Both the position numbers and the translations under genes were made by a program. From Corynebacterium ulcerans (GTDB lineage: Bacteria; Actinomycetota; Actinomycetes; Mycobacteriales; Mycobacteriaceae), in contig NZ_LT906443.1 of assembly GCF_900187135.1 (NCBI RefSeq), positions 496,001 to 560,000 on the forward strand: a stretch of 64,000 nt of DNA, read 5' to 3'. Positions 29,245 through 39,966 of the stretch are shown in pieces (position 1 is the stretch's first letter; every line of letters begins with the position of its first letter). A model generated the notes under the pieces. That model was not told the DNA's origin and ran no database searches. It saw only the letters and a program-made list of their open reading frames with translations.

Positions 29245-30138
29245 CTAGTGAACTTCCAGATCAGCATCCGGGACAGTAAGAATCTCATTACCATCTTCAG
29301 TAATAACTAAAGTGTGTTCGAACTGCGCACTGAACTTGAAATCGGTGTTTTGTACAGTCCAATCGTCCTCCCAAATACGATAATCGAGGCCTCCCAGATT
29401 AAGCATGGGTTCCACCGTTAGCGTCATGCCGGGTTCTAATACGTCCTGGTAAACATCAGAATCATAGTGCAAAACTACAAGCCCATTATGGAAAGTGGTT
29501 CCGATCCCGTGTCCTGTGAAATCAGTAACCACGTTATAACCAAATCGTTTAGCATAAGACTCGATGACTCTGCCGATCACGTTGATCTCACGGCCAGGTT
29601 TTGCAGCGCGAATCCCGCGAAGCGTTGCTTCTTTGGTGCGTTCGACAAGCAATCGATGTTCTTCTGACACGTTGCCAGCAAGGAACGTTGCGTTGGTATC
29701 GCCATGCACCCCATTTTTGTATGCGGTGACGTCAATATTAACGATGTCGCCATCTTGAATGACTGTGGAATCCGGGATTCCATGGCAGACGATCTCATTA
29801 AGGCTCACACACACCGATTTAGGAAAATGGCGGTACCCCAAGCAGGACGGGTAGGCGCCATGATCGCACATATACTCATGTGCAATGCGATCAAGCTCAT
29901 CGGTAGTCACCCCTGGGGCTACAGCAGCCCCCGCCACGTGTAGAGCATTAGCCGCGATCTTGGAGGCCTCGCGCATAGCTTCAATTGTTTCAGGAGTCTG
30001 GACAAAAGGCTCTCCAATAGCCTCTTGAACAGTATCTTTCCACACATATTCAGGACGATCGATGTGCGCTGGAACCTCACGCGTAGGACTCTGTTTTCCG
30101 GGAACAAGGGGTTTACGATTATAAGACATGTTTCCCAT
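29245..30138 (-). CDS. map: Methionine aminopeptidase
   Basis: Metalloprotease of 297 residues that removes initiator Met. The N-terminal extension of about 45 residues with [16 protein letters not shown] is typical of actinobacterial MapB. Metal ligands are in [20 protein letters not shown] (two Asp), [11 protein letters not shown] (His) and the C-terminal TVEPML and FEHTLVIT (two Glu). The ATG at 30138 has AAAGGGA upstream; an ATG at 30129 is the alternative. It lies between the penicillin-binding protein and cobQ genes. Confidence 0.95.
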   Translation of the reverse strand: MGNMSYNRKPLVPGKQSPTREVPAHIDRPEYVWKDTVQEAIGEPFVQTPETIEAMREASKIAANALHVAGAAVAPGVTTDELDRIAHEYMCDHGAYPSCLGYRHFPKSVCVSLNEIVCHGIPDSTVIQDGDIVNIDVTAYKNGVHGDTNATFLAGNVSEEHRLLVERTKEATLRGIRAAKPGREINVIGRVIESYAKRFGYNVVTDFTGHGIGTTFHNGLVVLHYDSDVYQDVLEPGMTLTVEPMLNLGGLDYRIWEDDWTVQNTDFKFSAQFEHTLVITEDGNEILTVPDADLEVH

Positions 30139-30208
30139 GCTATCCCTTTCAGCGCTTAAGCTTGCCGACGCCTCCCATTACCCCACAATCTTGACCCTTC
30201 CAGCCTGA

Positions 30209-32050
30209 TCAATGAGCGTTAAGCTCATCGAGATTCCTCAGAAAATTATCGGTTATTGCGACGGAGGCCTCAGAACCGCCACCCAAGACAACGAGGGTGG
30301 CAAAGGCTAGGTCTCCTCGATACCCTGTGAACCAGGCATGAGAGCCTCCATTAATTTCTGCTTCACCAGTCTTTCCAAAGATCTCCCCGCCGGCACTCAT
30401 ACCAGCAGCAGTTCCACCTGGCTTGGTCACTGCCCCCATTAAGGAACGAAGTTGATCAATAGTCTCCGGCCGCAGTGCCTCAGGATGCTTATCCATTTTT
30501 GTTTCTCGCCCGGAGATCAACGTGGGAGTCGGCGTTTTTCCGGCCGCAGCGGTAGCAGACATCAATGCCATGCCAAACGGAGAGACCAAAACCTTTCCCT
30601 GTCCATACCCAGCCTCGGTGCGATCAAGCGGGGTCTCTCCTTCTGGGATCGAACCAGTGAGAGTATTCAAACCAGGAATGTCATAATCCACACCAATTCC
30701 AAATTGGCTTCCGATGTGTTTCAGATGCCCCTGCGCTAATTTTTCAGAGATATTAGCAAAAGTAGTGTTGCACGATCGTGCGAAGGCTTTTTGTAAAGGG
30801 ACATTTCCCAACGAAAAAGCATTATAGTTAGTCACCGTTCGCCCGTAGATATTCATCGTTCCTGGGCACGGAACGATGCTTCCAGAATTTAGCCCTTGGT
30901 CTTGTATACCGGCAGAAGCCGTGACCACCTTAAACGTCGATCCCGGAGGGAATTGACCGTTGAGAGCAAGATCGCCCTCCTCATCTGCTTTGGGGGTCTG
31001 TGCAACGGCTAGAATCTCCCCGCTAGAAGGACGAATCGCAACGATCATAGTCTTCATGTCTTTTCGCAAATTCACGGCAGATTCTGCGGCCTGCTGCACT
31101 TTTTGATCAATGCTGATTTTGACTGCGGGAGCTACCTTTGGGGCGTGATATTCAATATTTTCCAAGGCCGCACCGTCAGCCGTCACCGAGGACACAGTCC
31201 AGCCATTGTCGCCTTCCAGCTGGCTATCAACAATATTTGAAACTCGCTTGATGATGTCTGGGGCAAAACGCGGGTCTTTATTAACCAACGCCGCTTCTTT
31301 ATTCAGCGTCACCCCATTAATACCAATAAGCTGCCCTTGCAGGGCCTCTCCCGTTTGCTGACTCAGCAACGCAACCGAGTAGCGCCCTTTTGCTGCCTTG
31401 AGATTGTCTGCAAGCTCATTGGCTTTGATCTCAGGGATTGTTTCGTCATGGCTTCGCGCTGACTGCAAGTGGGCCGCAACTGTGCGTGCAACCGTATCTT
31501 TATCTGTCACGCTGGTGGCGTCGATAAGCAGACGGTATTTAATCCCCGGCACCAAAATTTCCGCACCGTCGGAAGAAACCACGCTCGCGCGTTCAGCATT
31601 AATCGCCCGCAACTCCAGGTGCTGATTCGCGCCTAGACGAGGGTGCAAAGCAGAGGGCTGCCAACGGATTTTCCATTCTCCGTTTATTCGATTAAGCGTC
31701 ATAGATGTTTCATAGCTAAAAGTCCTATCACGCGGTAAATCCCATGTCATGGTGTATTTAGCCGTCGCAATTGTGTCTTTTGTATCCACCGACGTGATCT
31801 CTGCACGTAATCTTTCTGCTTGAAGACCTTTCCACGAGGATTCCAGGACCGAACTTACTTTTTCGGAGTTATCAGTGCGAGCACCTGCAGCACTGAAGTT
31901 GGAGTCTGCGAGGTCCGCCAGGAACGCTTTGGCAGTTGGATCTGCTAATGCAGGCTTGGGCGTGCATGCCACCAATGTTCCAGAAAACAAACACACTGAG
32001 ATCCCCAGTGAGACCATAGTTTTCAGAGTTGAATTAGTGGGCATGCTCAT
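30209..32050 (-). CDS. Penicillin-binding lipoprotein (transpeptidase with MecA-type N-terminus)
   Basis: Class B penicillin-binding protein of 613 residues from the ATG at 32050. A signal peptide with lipobox LVAC (Cys near 29) predicts a lipid-anchored extracellular enzyme. An NTF2-like domain (about 40-150) and a dimerisation domain precede the transpeptidase domain with SxxK (PGSTFKVV, near 370), SxN (RSCNTTF) and KTG (GKTGEAE). It matches the Rv2864c position in mycobacteria. The frame opens at 32137, but only the start at 32050 or 32044 gives a proper signal peptide. Confidence 0.93.
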   Translation of the reverse strand: MSMPTNSTLKTMVSLGISVCLFSGTLVACTPKPALADPTAKAFLADLADSNFSAAGARTDNSEKVSSVLESSWKGLQAERLRAEITSVDTKDTIATAKYTMTWDLPRDRTFSYETSMTLNRINGEWKIRWQPSALHPRLGANQHLELRAINAERASVVSSDGAEILVPGIKYRLLIDATSVTDKDTVARTVAAHLQSARSHDETIPEIKANELADNLKAAKGRYSVALLSQQTGEALQGQLIGINGVTLNKEAALVNKDPRFAPDIIKRVSNIVDSQLEGDNGWTVSSVTADGAALENIEYHAPKVAPAVKISIDQKVQQAAESAVNLRKDMKTMIVAIRPSSGEILAVAQTPKADEEGDLALNGQFPPGSTFKVVTASAGIQDQGLNSGSIVPCPGTMNIYGRTVTNYNAFSLGNVPLQKAFARSCNTTFANISEKLAQGHLKHIGSQFGIGVDYDIPGLNTLTGSIPEGETPLDRTEAGYGQGKVLVSPFGMALMSATAAAGKTPTPTLISGRETKMDKHPEALRPETIDQLRSLMGAVTKPGGTAAGMSAGGEIFGKTGEAEINGGSHAWFTGYRGDLAFATLVVLGGGSEASVAITDNFLRNLDELNAH

Positions 32051-32137
32051 GGGCGTAAGGCTAACATTTAGTGAGCACACTTTATCTGCGACACCACTAT
32101 GTTTGTAGTGGAAAACTACGATGTCCTCTAAAACCAC

Positions 32138-32197
32138 ATGAGAAAACTCCCCGTAGTCGTATACCTCACTTTCCAGGCGTATGACGACGGGGAGTTT
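32138..32197 (-). terminator. Terminator of ispG
   Basis: A long inverted repeat of about 22 bp with a mismatch patch (32142-32163 with 32176-32197), ending in TTTT on the minus strand. It lies 8 bp after the ispG stop and just upstream of the penicillin-binding protein gene. Confidence 0.9.
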
Positions 32198-32205
32198 TGT
32201 CGTTT

Positions 32206-33381
32206 TTAACGGGTTACTTTCACCTGTGGGCCAGCACCTTCCTTGATTTCTAGCCCTTCAGCTTCTGCCAAACGCATCGCTTCTTCGATCAAGGTCTCCA
32301 CGATCTGTGACTCAGGGACGGTCTTGATTACCTCGCCTCGAACAAAGATCTGGCCTTTGCCATTGCCGGAAGCAACACCCAAGTCCGCATCGCGGGCTTC
32401 TCCAGGGCCGTTGACTACGCATCCCATAACGGCAACGCGTAGCGGAATGTCCATTCCGTCCAATGCCGCGGTGACTTCCTCTGCCAAGGTGTACACGTCA
32501 ACTTGTGCGCGCCCACAGGAAGGACATGAAACGATTTCCAAGCCACGTTCGCGCAGGTTGAGCGACTGCAAAATTTGATCGCCCACCTTAATTTCTTCCA
32601 CGGGATCTGCTGACAACGAGACCCGGATAGTGTCGCCAATACCTTCCGATAGAAGCGCACCAAAAGCCACAGCAGACTTAATTGTGCCCTGGAAAGCAGG
32701 GCCTGCCTCTGTCACACCAAGGTGCAGCGGGTAATCACTCTGAGCAGCTAGCTGACGGTAAGCCTCAACCATCACCACGGGGTCATTGTGTTTTACGGAA
32801 ATTGCGATATCACCAAAGCCACAGTCCTCAAACAATCCGGCTTCCCATAGCGCGGATTCTACGAGGGCTTCCGGGGTGGCTTTGCCATATTTTTCCAAAA
32901 GACGTTTATCTAAGGAACCAGCGTTGACACCAATGCGGATGGGAATCCCTGCGTCGCCGGCGGCCTTAGCTACTTCTTTTACCCGCCCATCAAATTCTTT
33001 GATATTTCCTGGATTCACACGCACTGCGGCGCATCCAGCATCGATAGCGGCAAAGATGTACTTCGGTTGGAAATGAATATCCGCAATCACAGGAATGGGA
33101 GACTTTTTAGCAATAATCGGCAGTGCCTCAGCATCGACAGTCTTAGGACACGCCACGCGGATGATGTCGCAGCCGCTGGCTGTCAGCTGCGCAATTTGTT
33201 GAAGAGTCGCATTGACATCATGCGTTTTAGTCGTTGTCATCGATTGGACAGATACAGGGTAGTCAGATCCGACCCCTACGTTTCCAACCATGATCTGGCG
33301 TGTCTTACGCCGCGGAGCCAATACTGGTGGCGGCGCATCCGGAAGGCCAAGACCAATCGGTTGTCCAGTGATGGTTGACAC
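32206..33381 (-). CDS. ispG: 4-hydroxy-3-methylbut-2-en-1-yl diphosphate synthase
   Basis: Iron-sulphur enzyme of the MEP isoprenoid pathway (391 residues): TIM barrel ([19 protein letters not shown] onwards) and C-terminal [4Fe-4S] domain with cysteines in SCPSCGR and [10 protein letters not shown] chose the GTG at 33381 because AAGGAG lies eight bases upstream and the N-terminus then matches relatives; the open frame extends to 33447 without support. Gene order ispG-rip1-dxr is conserved in mycolic-acid bacteria. Confidence 0.96.
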   Translation of the reverse strand: MSTITGQPIGLGLPDAPPPVLAPRRKTRQIMVGNVGVGSDYPVSVQSMTTTKTHDVNATLQQIAQLTASGCDIIRVACPKTVDAEALPIIAKKSPIPVIADIHFQPKYIFAAIDAGCAAVRVNPGNIKEFDGRVKEVAKAAGDAGIPIRIGVNAGSLDKRLLEKYGKATPEALVESALWEAGLFEDCGFGDIAISVKHNDPVVMVEAYRQLAAQSDYPLHLGVTEAGPAFQGTIKSAVAFGALLSEGIGDTIRVSLSADPVEEIKVGDQILQSLNLRERGLEIVSCPSCGRAQVDVYTLAEEVTAALDGMDIPLRVAVMGCVVNGPGEARDADLGVASGNGKGQIFVRGEVIKTVPESQIVETLIEEAMRLAEAEGLEIKEGAGPQVKVTR

Positions 33382-33546
33382 TAAGCATGCTCCTTGTACA
33401 GAAATGGGGCTATCCCCATCGCAATGGGATAAATCAGATGAATCCAAATTCTAGCACCGTGCTCATCCAGCACGGTGCATAAGCGCTATCAGATGGCTTC
33501 TCACGGTTTTCATAAATCTCATCCAGCCGAAGCCAACGTGGTCGTA

Positions 33547-34761
33547 TCATCCGAATAGTTTGATTGGATTAACCACATCAGCGATGATCACCAGGGCTCC
33601 TACACCCATGAGGAGCGCGGCGACGCCAACGGTTAATGGAATGAGCTTAGCGTAATCTGCTGGACCTGCAGGTTCTAGGCCGCGAGCCTTGCGGAGGGCG
33701 TCGCGAAGCTTCTCATAGATCACGACCGCAATGTGCCCGCCATCAAGCGGTGGAAGCGGGATCAGGTTAAACAGCGCGAGGAAAAGGTTCAAGCTAGCCA
33801 GCATCAAGAAGAACATGCTCCACAGGGACTTCTGTGCCAACTCGCCGCCAATGCGCGAGGCACCAACAACGCTGACCGGGCTCTCTTGGTCGCGCTGTCC
33901 TCCAAGGATCGAGGCCGCAACACCTGGTATTTTCGCAGGGAACGAGGCAAGACCTTTAACCGTAGCCCCAAGAAGATCACCGGCATAGCTCAGCGTTCCT
34001 CCCACCGCCGAAATTGCGTTGTACTGGAGAACTACATCTTTCAAAGGTGCACTTGATACACCGATCGCGCCGACGGAGACTTCTTCACCCTTGGCGTTTA
34101 ACCGCAAAGCACGTGCCACCGGAACATTAAGCGTGAGCTGCGATCCGTCTCGATCCACGGTAACGGCTATGGTCTTTCCCGCTTTATCCTGGACATATTC
34201 TCTGACCGTGACAAATGAGCGCATGGCTTGTCCATCAATAGCAACAATCCTGTCGCCTTGTTTCAAACCAGCCTCGGCCGCCGGACCAGCACCACTGCAG
34301 GGAGCTAATGTTGCAGCATCAATCTGCTTAGGGGCTACGCATGAGGTCTCTCCCACTGTGGCGGTGGTATCCACATGATTATTGGGCAACCCCGCAGTAA
34401 TCGCGACCCCGTACAGAACAATCAAAGCCACCAAGATATTCATCAAAATGCCGCCGAGCAACACTATTATGCGTTGCCACCAGGGCTTATGCATCATTGA
34501 GTGCGGAGCTTCTTCTGGTGTTACCGGATCTTGGTTGGTCATCCCCGCGATATCGCAGAATCCGCCCAAGGGCACAGCTTTAAAGCCGTACTCCGTGTGA
34601 CCTCGCTTAAAGGAAAAAATCCTAGGACCAAAGCCAATAAAGTAACGGCGAACCCGCATCCCGCATGCCCGTGCCGCAGTATAGTGTCCCCACTCATGCA
34701 ATGCGATGGTGACAGCAATACCGACTGCAAACGCGACAACACCAATAAAATAAGACAGCAC
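33547..34761 (-). CDS. rip1: Site-2 membrane metalloprotease (Rip1/RseP type)
   Basis: Intramembrane zinc protease of 404 residues that cleaves anti-sigma factors and other membrane targets. It has HEWGH at residues 22-26 in the first transmembrane helix, a PDZ domain (about 150-260, GLKQGDRIVAIDGQAM), and the third Zn ligand in NLIPLPPLDGG. The C-terminal helix follows. The GTG at 34761 has AAGGAG about nine bases upstream. It is flanked by ispG and dxr; the link is positional rather than functional. Confidence 0.95.
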   Translation of the reverse strand: MLSYFIGVVAFAVGIAVTIALHEWGHYTAARACGMRVRRYFIGFGPRIFSFKRGHTEYGFKAVPLGGFCDIAGMTNQDPVTPEEAPHSMMHKPWWQRIIVLLGGILMNILVALIVLYGVAITAGLPNNHVDTTATVGETSCVAPKQIDAATLAPCSGAGPAAEAGLKQGDRIVAIDGQAMRSFVTVREYVQDKAGKTIAVTVDRDGSQLTLNVPVARALRLNAKGEEVSVGAIGVSSAPLKDVVLQYNAISAVGGTLSYAGDLLGATVKGLASFPAKIPGVAASILGGQRDQESPVSVVGASRIGGELAQKSLWSMFFLMLASLNLFLALFNLIPLPPLDGGHIAVVIYEKLRDALRKARGLEPAGPADYAKLIPLTVGVAALLMGVGALVIIADVVNPIKLFG

Positions 34762-34815
34762 TAACTAAAACTCCTTATTTGAAGAAAAGCTGAGTATAGC
34801 AACGAATACTCTCAA

Positions 34816-35982
34816 CTATTTCTGAGCTAGTTTATCCACAAATAGATTTGCACGGCGTCGGGCTTCTTTCTCATGTGCCAAAATCTCATCGACAGAATGT
34901 GGTTCTCCTGCAAAATCAGATGCATGCTGAACAATTTCTTCAACAGTATCCACGATATGCGGGAAGCGAATCCTTCCACCGAGAAAAGCTGCAGCGGCTT
35001 CTTCATTAGCAGCGTTATAGACAGCCGGATAGGTTCCCCCAGCGAGTGCGACTTCACGCGCGAGGCGAATAGCAGGAAAAGCTTGATCGTCCACCGGCAT
35101 AAAATCCCAAGAACTTGCAGAAGAAAAATCAAGACTAGGCTGCGCACCCGGAACACGTGCAGGCCAATCCAGAGCATGAGAAATTGGCAGCTTCATAGAA
35201 GGCGGAGACGCTTGGGCGATAGTCGCACCATCCGAAAAAGTAATCATGGAATGCACGATTGACTGTGGATGTACCGTAACGTCAATGCGGTCCGCAGGAA
35301 CGTCGAAAAGCAATGTTGCCTCTATTAATTCCAACCCCTTATTTATCAAGGTCGCCGAATTCAATGTATTCATTTGCCCCATCGACCATGTGGGATGGGC
35401 TGCTGCTTGTTGCGGAGTCACATCCCACATCTGCTGCCTAGTCCATCCCCGAAACGGCCCGCCTGAAGCCGTCAGGACAAACCGCGCAACCTCGGAGCGC
35501 GTACCAGAACGTAAGCACTGCGCCATCGCTGAGTGTTCGGAATCCACAGGGACAATCTGTCCGGGACGCGCCTTATTAGTAACGAATCTCCCGCCAGCCA
35601 CCAACGATTCTTTATTAGCTAATGCAAGAGTTTCCCCGCTCTCAATGGTGGCTAGTGTTGCCGAGAGCCCCAGCGATCCCACCAAGCCATTCAAAACAGT
35701 GTCAGCTTCAATGCTTTGAACAAGCTTTTCAGCGGCATCTTCCCCACCCAGAACCTGACCGCCAAGAGCAACAGAGACAGTGTGCGCCGCCTGGGGATCA
35801 GCGACGGCAACGGCGTGGGGCGGGAGGTCCAAAGCCTTTGCCTGCGCTATCACGGTGCGTGGATCACGCCCCCCTGCCGCAATTCCAACGACCTGAAACC
35901 GCTCCGGATTCGCTTCAATAACGTCGAGGGCTTGAGTGCCGATAGAACCAGTGCTGCCTAAAATTAAAATTCGCTTGCTCAC
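34816..35982 (-). CDS. dxr: 1-deoxy-D-xylulose-5-phosphate reductoisomerase
   Basis: NADPH-dependent second enzyme of the MEP pathway and fosmidomycin target; 388 residues. NADPH fold [16 protein letters not shown], catalytic [11 protein letters not shown] and VPVDSEHSA, and the flexible-loop [19 protein letters not shown] are all present. The start is GTG at 35982. It lies upstream of rip1 and ispG on the same strand (54 bp before rip1), consistent with one transcription unit. Confidence 0.97.
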   Translation of the reverse strand: MSKRILILGSTGSIGTQALDVIEANPERFQVVGIAAGGRDPRTVIAQAKALDLPPHAVAVADPQAAHTVSVALGGQVLGGEDAAEKLVQSIEADTVLNGLVGSLGLSATLATIESGETLALANKESLVAGGRFVTNKARPGQIVPVDSEHSAMAQCLRSGTRSEVARFVLTASGGPFRGWTRQQMWDVTPQQAAAHPTWSMGQMNTLNSATLINKGLELIEATLLFDVPADRIDVTVHPQSIVHSMITFSDGATIAQASPPSMKLPISHALDWPARVPGAQPSLDFSSASSWDFMPVDDQAFPAIRLAREVALAGGTYPAVYNAANEEAAAAFLGGRIRFPHIVDTVEEIVQHASDFAGEPHSVDEILAHEKEARRRANLFVDKLAQK

Positions 35983-36539
35983 TCAGCCATTATCGCAGCA
36001 TTTTAGAATCTGTGTTTATCCCTTTCTATTCGTTTATCGTCTTTTCTGTTTAATCTCTCCTCGTAACCAGCTCTTGTACCCGAGGCTTACCAAAAGCTTG
36101 TCGCGGCGGTACCCGAGGGCGTTAAAGTTCCTCCCTGTAATCAGTTTCGTCTTTATCGCGGACTGTAAAACGCACAGAGCCATCACTACAGTCCGGCCGT
36201 TTTTTACCAAAATCAGTGGTACAGGCACCAAAAAGGTGGGGTTGCAAACATCGATATTTTTCATCACATCACCCCCTAATGGGCACCAACTTTTGGACGA
36301 AGAAATATCTAAAATAATCATGGCTCGATGCCTAGTGCCCCGGTCATGTCTTACTACAGGCTTTGTGCGCTACTTCTCCGCAACTTCTCCGTATCCAAAA
36401 TCCTCCGACAAAATCGCTTTAGCCAGTGGAATGTGCAAAAATAAGCGGTAAATCTTTACGTGTACCCACTCTGCAACACCCACTTAAGCTCAATAGAGCT
36501 TGCCGAGATGACGCAGTGCTTTGAGACAAGGAGAACAAC
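35983..36539. other. 557-bp divergent intergenic region, no convincing gene
   Basis: It lies between dxr and the DUF2631 gene. A 95-codon minus-strand frame (36034-36321) and plus-strand frames have no Shine-Dalgarno or family resemblance and I do not call them. The plus-strand gene's AAGGAG is at 36528-36533. Promoters for both flanking genes are expected here. Confidence 0.5.
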
Positions 36540-36965
36540 GTGGCTGGTTCCCACGAAATCGCCCCTGAGATTCATCATGGCGTGTCCACTTTGGACGAGC
36601 CTTCTGCTGCTTGGGGTTGGCACAGCATTGGAATGCGAGCAATCCAGATTTCGGGTTGGATTTCAGTAATCTTCCTCCTCGGCTACAACTTTGGTAATCA
36701 CCAGGGACACGTAGAAACCATCTTCTTGTTTACATTCGCAATTGTGATTGCGGCCGGCCTGATCTACTTACTGGTTAAGCCTCAAGGCACGCAGGTGCGC
36801 ACCCTTACCGCGCACAACCAGCCACTCGGCTACAAAGAGAAGGACTGGACCTACGAGCAGGCAACCTGCACCGGCGAGTACGCAAAACTCAGCGACTCCC
36901 AGCTACGCGCTCTCAACATCGAGCCTGAGCGTGTTCGTCACCTGCGCTCCATCCCAGAAGCTTAA
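36540..36965 (+). CDS. DUF2631 small membrane protein
   Basis: Actinobacterial DUF2631 protein of 141 residues with two transmembrane segments (about 42-55 and 60-80) and a hydrophilic C-terminal half. The family signature is HHGVSTLDEPSAAWGWH at the N-terminus. The GTG at 36540 follows AAGGAG by six bases. Function unknown. It is transcribed against the surrounding minus-strand genes and ends in a strong bidirectional terminator shared with rlmN. Confidence 0.85.
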   Translation: MAGSHEIAPEIHHGVSTLDEPSAAWGWHSIGMRAIQISGWISVIFLLGYNFGNHQGHVETIFLFTFAIVIAAGLIYLLVKPQGTQVRTLTAHNQPLGYKEKDWTYEQATCTGEYAKLSDSQLRALNIEPERVRHLRSIPEA

Positions 36966-36977
36966 AAGACTTACTAA

Positions 36978-37024
36978 CAAAACGATCCTGCCCTTAAGAC
37001 AACAAGGCAGGATCGTTTTGTTTT
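36978..37024. terminator. Bidirectional terminator between DUF2631 gene and rlmN
   Basis: A perfect 15-bp inverted repeat (36978-36992 with 37006-37020), with AAAA/TTTT at both stem ends and further Ts on the plus strand. Confidence 0.92.
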
Positions 37025-37076
37025 ATACAGGGGAAAGAAAGCTTGTCGACGCCCCTCCCCTGGTCTTAGCGCAAAA

Positions 37077-38255
37077 TCAACGTTCTTCTGCTGCCAACTG
37101 ACCACACGCTGCTGCGATCTCTTGTCCGCGGGTGTCTCGAACAGTACATGGCACTCCCTGAGCGATGACGCGTCGGACAAACTCATCTTGACGATCCTTC
37201 GGCGAGGCGTCCCATTCAGAACCAGGCGTGGGATTCAGCGGTATGAGATTCACGTGAACAAGCGAGCCTAAAGCTTTATGCAACTTTTTTCCGAGCATGT
37301 CTGCGCGCCATGGTTGATCGTTGACATCACGAATAAGGGCGTATTCAATAGACACGCGCCGGCCCGAGCGATCAGCATAATATCGTGCGGCATCCAATAC
37401 CTCTGCAACTTCCCAACGATTGTTGGTAGGAACCAGCGTGTCCCGTAGTTCATCGTCTGGGGTATGCAGGGAAACAGCGAGGGTGACTGAGAGATCTTCC
37501 TCTGCAAGTTTTCTTATCGCTGGTGCCAACCCCACTGTAGAGACAGTCACATTACGCTGCGAGATACCAAAGCCCTCAGGAACGGGAGAGGTAATCTGGC
37601 GAACCGCAGATACTACTCGCTTATAGTTAGCCAATGGCTCGCCCATACCCATAAAAACGATATTGGATAACCGACCGCCTTCAGCAGTCATCGTCGCCGA
37701 TGCCGCACGCACTTGGTCCACGATCTCTGCAGTAGACAGGTTACGATCCAATCCGCCTTGTCCGGTAGCGCAGAACGGACATGCCATACCGCAACCTGCT
37801 TGAGAAGAAATGCACAACGTCGCACGGTTGGGGTATCGCATTAAAACCGATTCAAGCAAAGTCCCATCATGGAGTTTCCACAGCGTCTTTTGAGTTTCCC
37901 CTGCATCCGTTTCGATAGCACGAACCGGCGTCATCAGGGTTGGGAATAGCTTCTCTTGGACTTTCACGCGTGCAGCCGCAGGCAAATCTGTCATCGTGCG
38001 AGGATCTGCTTCAAGGCGACCATAATAGTGCCGAGCAATCTGATTTGCCCGAAACTTAGGTAGCCCCAATTCGTTCAACGCACTAATGCGTTCTTCCACC
38101 GAATAATCCGCGAAATGCTTCGGTGGCATACTCCTGCGTGGCTGGGAAAAATTCAGTTTCACCGGCGTCGAAGTGCTCCGGGTCCCCGGAGCGCTTGGTG
38201 CGGCTGCTTCTACAGGGCTTTCAACAGGCTGAGTGGGGTCATTGGGCGTAGTCAT
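37077..38255 (-). CDS. rlmN: Dual-specificity 23S rRNA/tRNA adenine-C2 methyltransferase
   Basis: Radical SAM enzyme of 392 residues that methylates A2503 of 23S rRNA and A37 of some tRNAs. The CxxxCxxC cluster motif is CGMACPFC, preceded by ISSQAG, and the methyl-carrying Cys is probably in [21 protein letters not shown] is also diagnostic. A Pro/Ser/Thr-rich N-terminal tail of about 35 residues precedes the catalytic core. Starts at 38267, 38264 or 38255 are all ATG and none has a strong ribosome binding site; I took the shortest. Confidence 0.95.
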   Translation of the reverse strand: MTTPNDPTQPVESPVEAAAPSAPGTRSTSTPVKLNFSQPRRSMPPKHFADYSVEERISALNELGLPKFRANQIARHYYGRLEADPRTMTDLPAAARVKVQEKLFPTLMTPVRAIETDAGETQKTLWKLHDGTLLESVLMRYPNRATLCISSQAGCGMACPFCATGQGGLDRNLSTAEIVDQVRAASATMTAEGGRLSNIVFMGMGEPLANYKRVVSAVRQITSPVPEGFGISQRNVTVSTVGLAPAIRKLAEEDLSVTLAVSLHTPDDELRDTLVPTNNRWEVAEVLDAARYYADRSGRRVSIEYALIRDVNDQPWRADMLGKKLHKALGSLVHVNLIPLNPTPGSEWDASPKDRQDEFVRRVIAQGVPCTVRDTRGQEIAAACGQLAAEER

Positions 38256-38409
38256 CAGTACCATCATGTCACGTCACGCCTTAAAATATGGAACGGCATC
38301 GTAACAACCCCCTCTCTGACGCGCTGCAGTCCGTTATCAAGAAAATTGTATCCGCATTGTTATCGCCTCTTATTGGATATCAGGACCCTCATCACGTTGA
38401 ATAGGAAGC

Positions 38410-38838
38410 ATGCGTAACAAAGATGCCTTCCATGATTCTTCTTCACCTGAGCCTGGCTCTGATATGCCATTCCCCTCTGTCGCCTCAGGTTCAAGCAATG
38501 AATCCGATGAAGCACTCCGTACTTCTACAGAACTAAGCGTTCCAACGCAAGACACCATTGGGAACTCTTCTGCCCCAGCTAACAAACAAACAGTGAAAAA
38601 GACATTCGCTGGAGGAACCTGGGTTGCCCTCATCATCGGTGCCCTATTGCTGATCCTTCTGCTTATATTTATTTTGCAGAATCAAGAAAAAGTAGCTCTC
38701 CACATGTTTGTATGGGAATTTTCCGTTCCGGTAGGCGTTGGTTTCCTCCTCGCATCCATTACCGGGGCATTGATTATGGCCCTAGTCGGTGGAGTACGAA
38801 TGTTCCAACTGCGACGTCAGATTACCAAGCATCAGTAG
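38410..38838 (+). CDS. LapA/DUF1049-type membrane protein
   Basis: Small protein of 142 residues: a Ser/Glu-rich disordered N-terminal part (1-68) followed by two transmembrane helices (WVALIIGALLLILLLIFIL and a second at about 105-130) joined by a short loop with QNQEKVALHMFVWEFSVPVG. This layout is that of LapA-domain (DUF1049) proteins. In other bacteria these are lipopolysaccharide-assembly linked, but in corynebacteria the role is unknown. The ATG at 38410 has AGGA close upstream. A strong terminator follows. Confidence 0.82.
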   Translation: MRNKDAFHDSSSPEPGSDMPFPSVASGSSNESDEALRTSTELSVPTQDTIGNSSAPANKQTVKKTFAGGTWVALIIGALLLILLLIFILQNQEKVALHMFVWEFSVPVGVGFLLASITGALIMALVGGVRMFQLRRQITKHQ

Positions 38839-38844
38839 TCCTAA

Positions 38845-38888
38845 AAAGACGGGGCGCTGCTCATTATGAGCAGCGCCCCGTCTTTCCT
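38845..38888. terminator. Bidirectional terminator between the LapA-type gene and cdsA
   Basis: A perfect 19-bp inverted repeat (38845-38863 with 38867-38885) with a 3-base loop and T-rich flanks, between convergent genes. Confidence 0.93.
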
Positions 38889-38904
38889 TTTAAAGCACAT
38901 CAAC

Positions 38905-39783
38905 CTAAACGGAAGAGATAAAGCTCAAAACCAACCACGTAACCATCGCAGAAGGCAGCATTCCGTCGAGTCTATCCATAAGACCTCCGTGCCCCGGCAG
39001 CATAGAGGACATATCTTTGATGCCTAATTCTCGTTTGAATTGTGACTCTACAAGATCGCCCAAAGTTGCACAGATAACCAGTCCGAATCCCAGAATCAAG
39101 CCCCACCACCAGGTGTAATCCAGGAGGAAATATACGCTCAGCACGCCAACAGTCATTCCGAAAATAACTGAGCCTGCGAAACCTTCCCATGATTTCTTTG
39201 GACTCACTGCGGGAGCCATCGGGTGGGCTCCAAACATCACGCCAGCCACATAGCCACCAACATCGGAAGCGACCACGCACAGCATAAAGGTTACGATGAA
39301 ATACGCTCCAGGAGCCACATCGTTTTGGAACTGCGAAAGCATAGCCGCAAAACTGCCAAAAAGCGGTACCCAGGTCAATACGAAGATCGCCATTGCAGTA
39401 TCTCGTAAATAATTTTTCGGCGGCATATGCGGACCATGATGGAAAAGTCTGCTGAACATGGTCACCAATACAGCAGCCACAAAACCAGCCACAAGACCCC
39501 GCGTGCCAAAGGGCCAACTAAGCCACAGCATGACCTGTCCACCGATGATAAGAACCCACCGTTGTACTAAATAACCTGCTTCGCTCAACCTTGCGTGTAC
39601 CTCAGCAGTAGCAAGAGCTATCGCAAGCGCGACTAATGGGTACCAAGCATGCGGAATTACAAAGATGGCTAATAAAACCACCCCTCCCAGACCCGCACCA
39701 ATGCTAATGGCAGCTTTGAGATCTCGCCCAGCAGAATTTTTAGGCTTTGGAAGATGCTCAAATCCTTTAATGGCATCATTCAT
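38905..39783 (-). CDS. cdsA: Phosphatidate cytidylyltransferase
   Basis: Integral membrane enzyme that makes CDP-diacylglycerol, precursor of all phospholipids. About eight transmembrane helices and the CDS signature near the C-terminus (KRELGIKDMSSMLPGHGG then MDRLDG). I chose the ATG at 39783 (292 residues) since GGAGG lies upstream; the frame opens with TTG at 39843. It follows frr and pyrH in the usual order, 183 bp after frr. Confidence 0.93.
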   Translation of the reverse strand: MNDAIKGFEHLPKPKNSAGRDLKAAISIGAGLGGVVLLAIFVIPHAWYPLVALAIALATAEVHARLSEAGYLVQRWVLIIGGQVMLWLSWPFGTRGLVAGFVAAVLVTMFSRLFHHGPHMPPKNYLRDTAMAIFVLTWVPLFGSFAAMLSQFQNDVAPGAYFIVTFMLCVVASDVGGYVAGVMFGAHPMAPAVSPKKSWEGFAGSVIFGMTVGVLSVYFLLDYTWWWGLILGFGLVICATLGDLVESQFKRELGIKDMSSMLPGHGGLMDRLDGMLPSAMVTWLVLSFISSV

Positions 39784-39966
39784 TTTGGCAGGTCCTCCGA
39801 GGGAGTGAATCGGTGAAGCATAAGCGTCATGCTTATCGCTCAATGTAAGGTTTCAATCCTTAAAGTCAACAAGACGCGGAGGGCACACGCGTATAGCGAA
39901 TGCCCTCTACATAAGGATTTTCCTCGGCGTAACTAATGTCCTCATCACGCCGCGGGCTGAGGAGTC

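Noticed and set aside
36034..36321. 95-codon minus-strand frame between dxr and the DUF2631 gene
   Set aside because: No Shine-Dalgarno, no recognised motif, and composition like the flanking non-coding DNA; left as intergenic.
26655..37048. 15-bp sequence GAAAGCTTGTCGACG shared by two intergenic regions (near 26656 and 37034)
   Set aside because: A pair of identical 15-mers is expected by chance in 64 kb, and the surroundings share nothing else.
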